Positions 21,918 through 22,084 of a stretch of DNA of 22,084 nt are shown here, one piece after another (the first letter of the stretch is position 1; each line of letters opens with the position of its first letter). The translations under genes and the position numbers were made by a program. This DNA comes from Christensenella sp. UBA7703 (GTDB lineage Bacteria; Bacillota; Clostridia; Christensenellales; CAG-138). Location: the NCBI GenBank assembly GCA_002482505.1, contig DLGD01000013.1, positions 1 through 22,084 on the forward strand, written 5' to 3'. The notes beneath the pieces were generated by a model. The model worked only from the letters and a program-made list of their open reading frames with translations, did not search any database and was not told where the DNA came from.

Positions 21918-22013
21918 CTCGGCACAGCGTTGAGACAGCTGATTGTGCCGAGTAATGAATAGCTGCCGAAAATGCTGTGCCTTTTCAAACAGGACCAAAA
22001 TTTGAAAAAGGAG
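21918..22013 (+). promoter_or_regulatory. Structured leader with alternative pairings
   Basis: CTCGGCACAGC (21918-21928) can pair with TGTGCCGAG (21944-21952, 9 bp) or with GCTGTGCC (21974-21981, 8 bp). The two pairings exclude each other. Overlapping the second partner, CCTTTTCAAA (21980-21989) can pair with TTTGAAAAAGG (22001-22011), which buries the AAAAAGGAG ribosome site of the downstream ORF. This is the layout of a switch controlling translation. I do not recognise a known riboswitch class. The preceding stretch 21828-21917 holds no gene that I can support. Confidence 0.5.
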
Positions 22014-22022
22014 CAGTAAATC

Positions 22023-22064
22023 ATGCAAGACAAACAACAAAAAAAGCTATGGATCGAAGAATGA
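22023..22064 (+). CDS. 13-codon ORF, probably a gene cut by an insertion
   Basis: The ATG at 22023 has AAAAAGGAG 9 nt upstream and codes for MQDKQQKKLWIEE before TGA at 22062-22064. That TGA coincides with the start of an IS-like end, so the original gene probably ran further and lost its 3' part. It is too short to identify. Confidence 0.4.
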   Translation: MQDKQQKKLWIEE

Positions 22065-22084
22065 ACTGCACCCCTAAAGTTAGA
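22062..22084. mobile_element. Possible left end of an IS3-family element
   Basis: TGAACTGCACCCCTAAAG, followed by TTAGA, resembles the terminal inverted repeat of IS3-family (IS150-group) elements, which begin TG and often read TGxACTGCACCCC. Only 23 bases are inside the window, so no transposase can be seen. The call rests on memory of this end sequence and on its abrupt interruption of the small ORF. Confidence 0.45.

Overview
The window looks like chromosomal DNA from an anaerobic Bacillota, class Clostridia. The evidence is the infC-rpmI-rplT order, the strong Gram-positive ribosome binding sites, the VanZ, XRE/ImmA, TSCPD (TIGR03905-type) and bacterial SH3 proteins, and 6S RNA. The base composition is moderate in GC by eye. 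A Christensenellales-like or Oscillospirales-like host is my guess; nothing here proves the lineage.

Layout. 1-1460 (minus): the translation operon infC-rpmI-rplT, with a consensus promoter, a leader attenuator hairpin and an ATC start for infC. 1502-2814 (minus): an MFS transporter broken by an apparent one-base frameshift. It is separated by a 45-bp direct repeat from a plus-strand pair, a membrane-anchored glycerophosphodiester phosphodiesterase and a VanZ-like protein. 4627-5265: a GyrI-like ligand-binding protein. 5670-6106: a stable-RNA unit, tRNA-Val(GAC), a 6S RNA and tRNA-Gln(CTG), under one visible promoter. 6169-7164 (minus): an ImmA-like and XRE regulator pair. 7255-8594: a secreted four-SH3 protein with a Pro/Thr tail. 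8679-9809: a PAS-GGDEF diguanylate cyclase preceded by an overlapping short ORF. 9889-12558: an SGNH/AlgX-like plus MBOAT pair, typical of extracellular polymer O-acylation. 12723-13783 (minus): CorA and a 40-codon leader ORF that overlaps its start. 14096-15322: an RlmI-type rRNA methyltransferase. 15335-16822: a solitary RelB/DinJ antitoxin followed by a complete IS30-family element. 16886-17929 (minus): aldose 1-epimerase. 18163-21827 (plus): a membrane acyltransferase, a TSCPD protein, a large secreted or lipoprotein-like protein and a C39-like protein. The window ends with a structured leader and a 13-codon ORF apparently cut by an IS3-type terminus.

How the parts work together. The clearest theme is the cell envelope: phosphodiesterase, VanZ, SH3 protein, SGNH/MBOAT and an acyltransferase-3 protein. 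A c-di-GMP synthase sits directly before the polymer O-acylation pair, although terminators and promoters separate their transcripts. The second theme is RNA-level control: the infC leader, 6S RNA inside a tRNA unit, coupled leader ORFs before corA and the GGDEF gene, and an alternative-pairing leader at the right end. No complete new multi-gene defence system or prophage is visible. The best novelty candidates are the tRNA-embedded 6S RNA, the corA leader ORF and the right-end structured leader.
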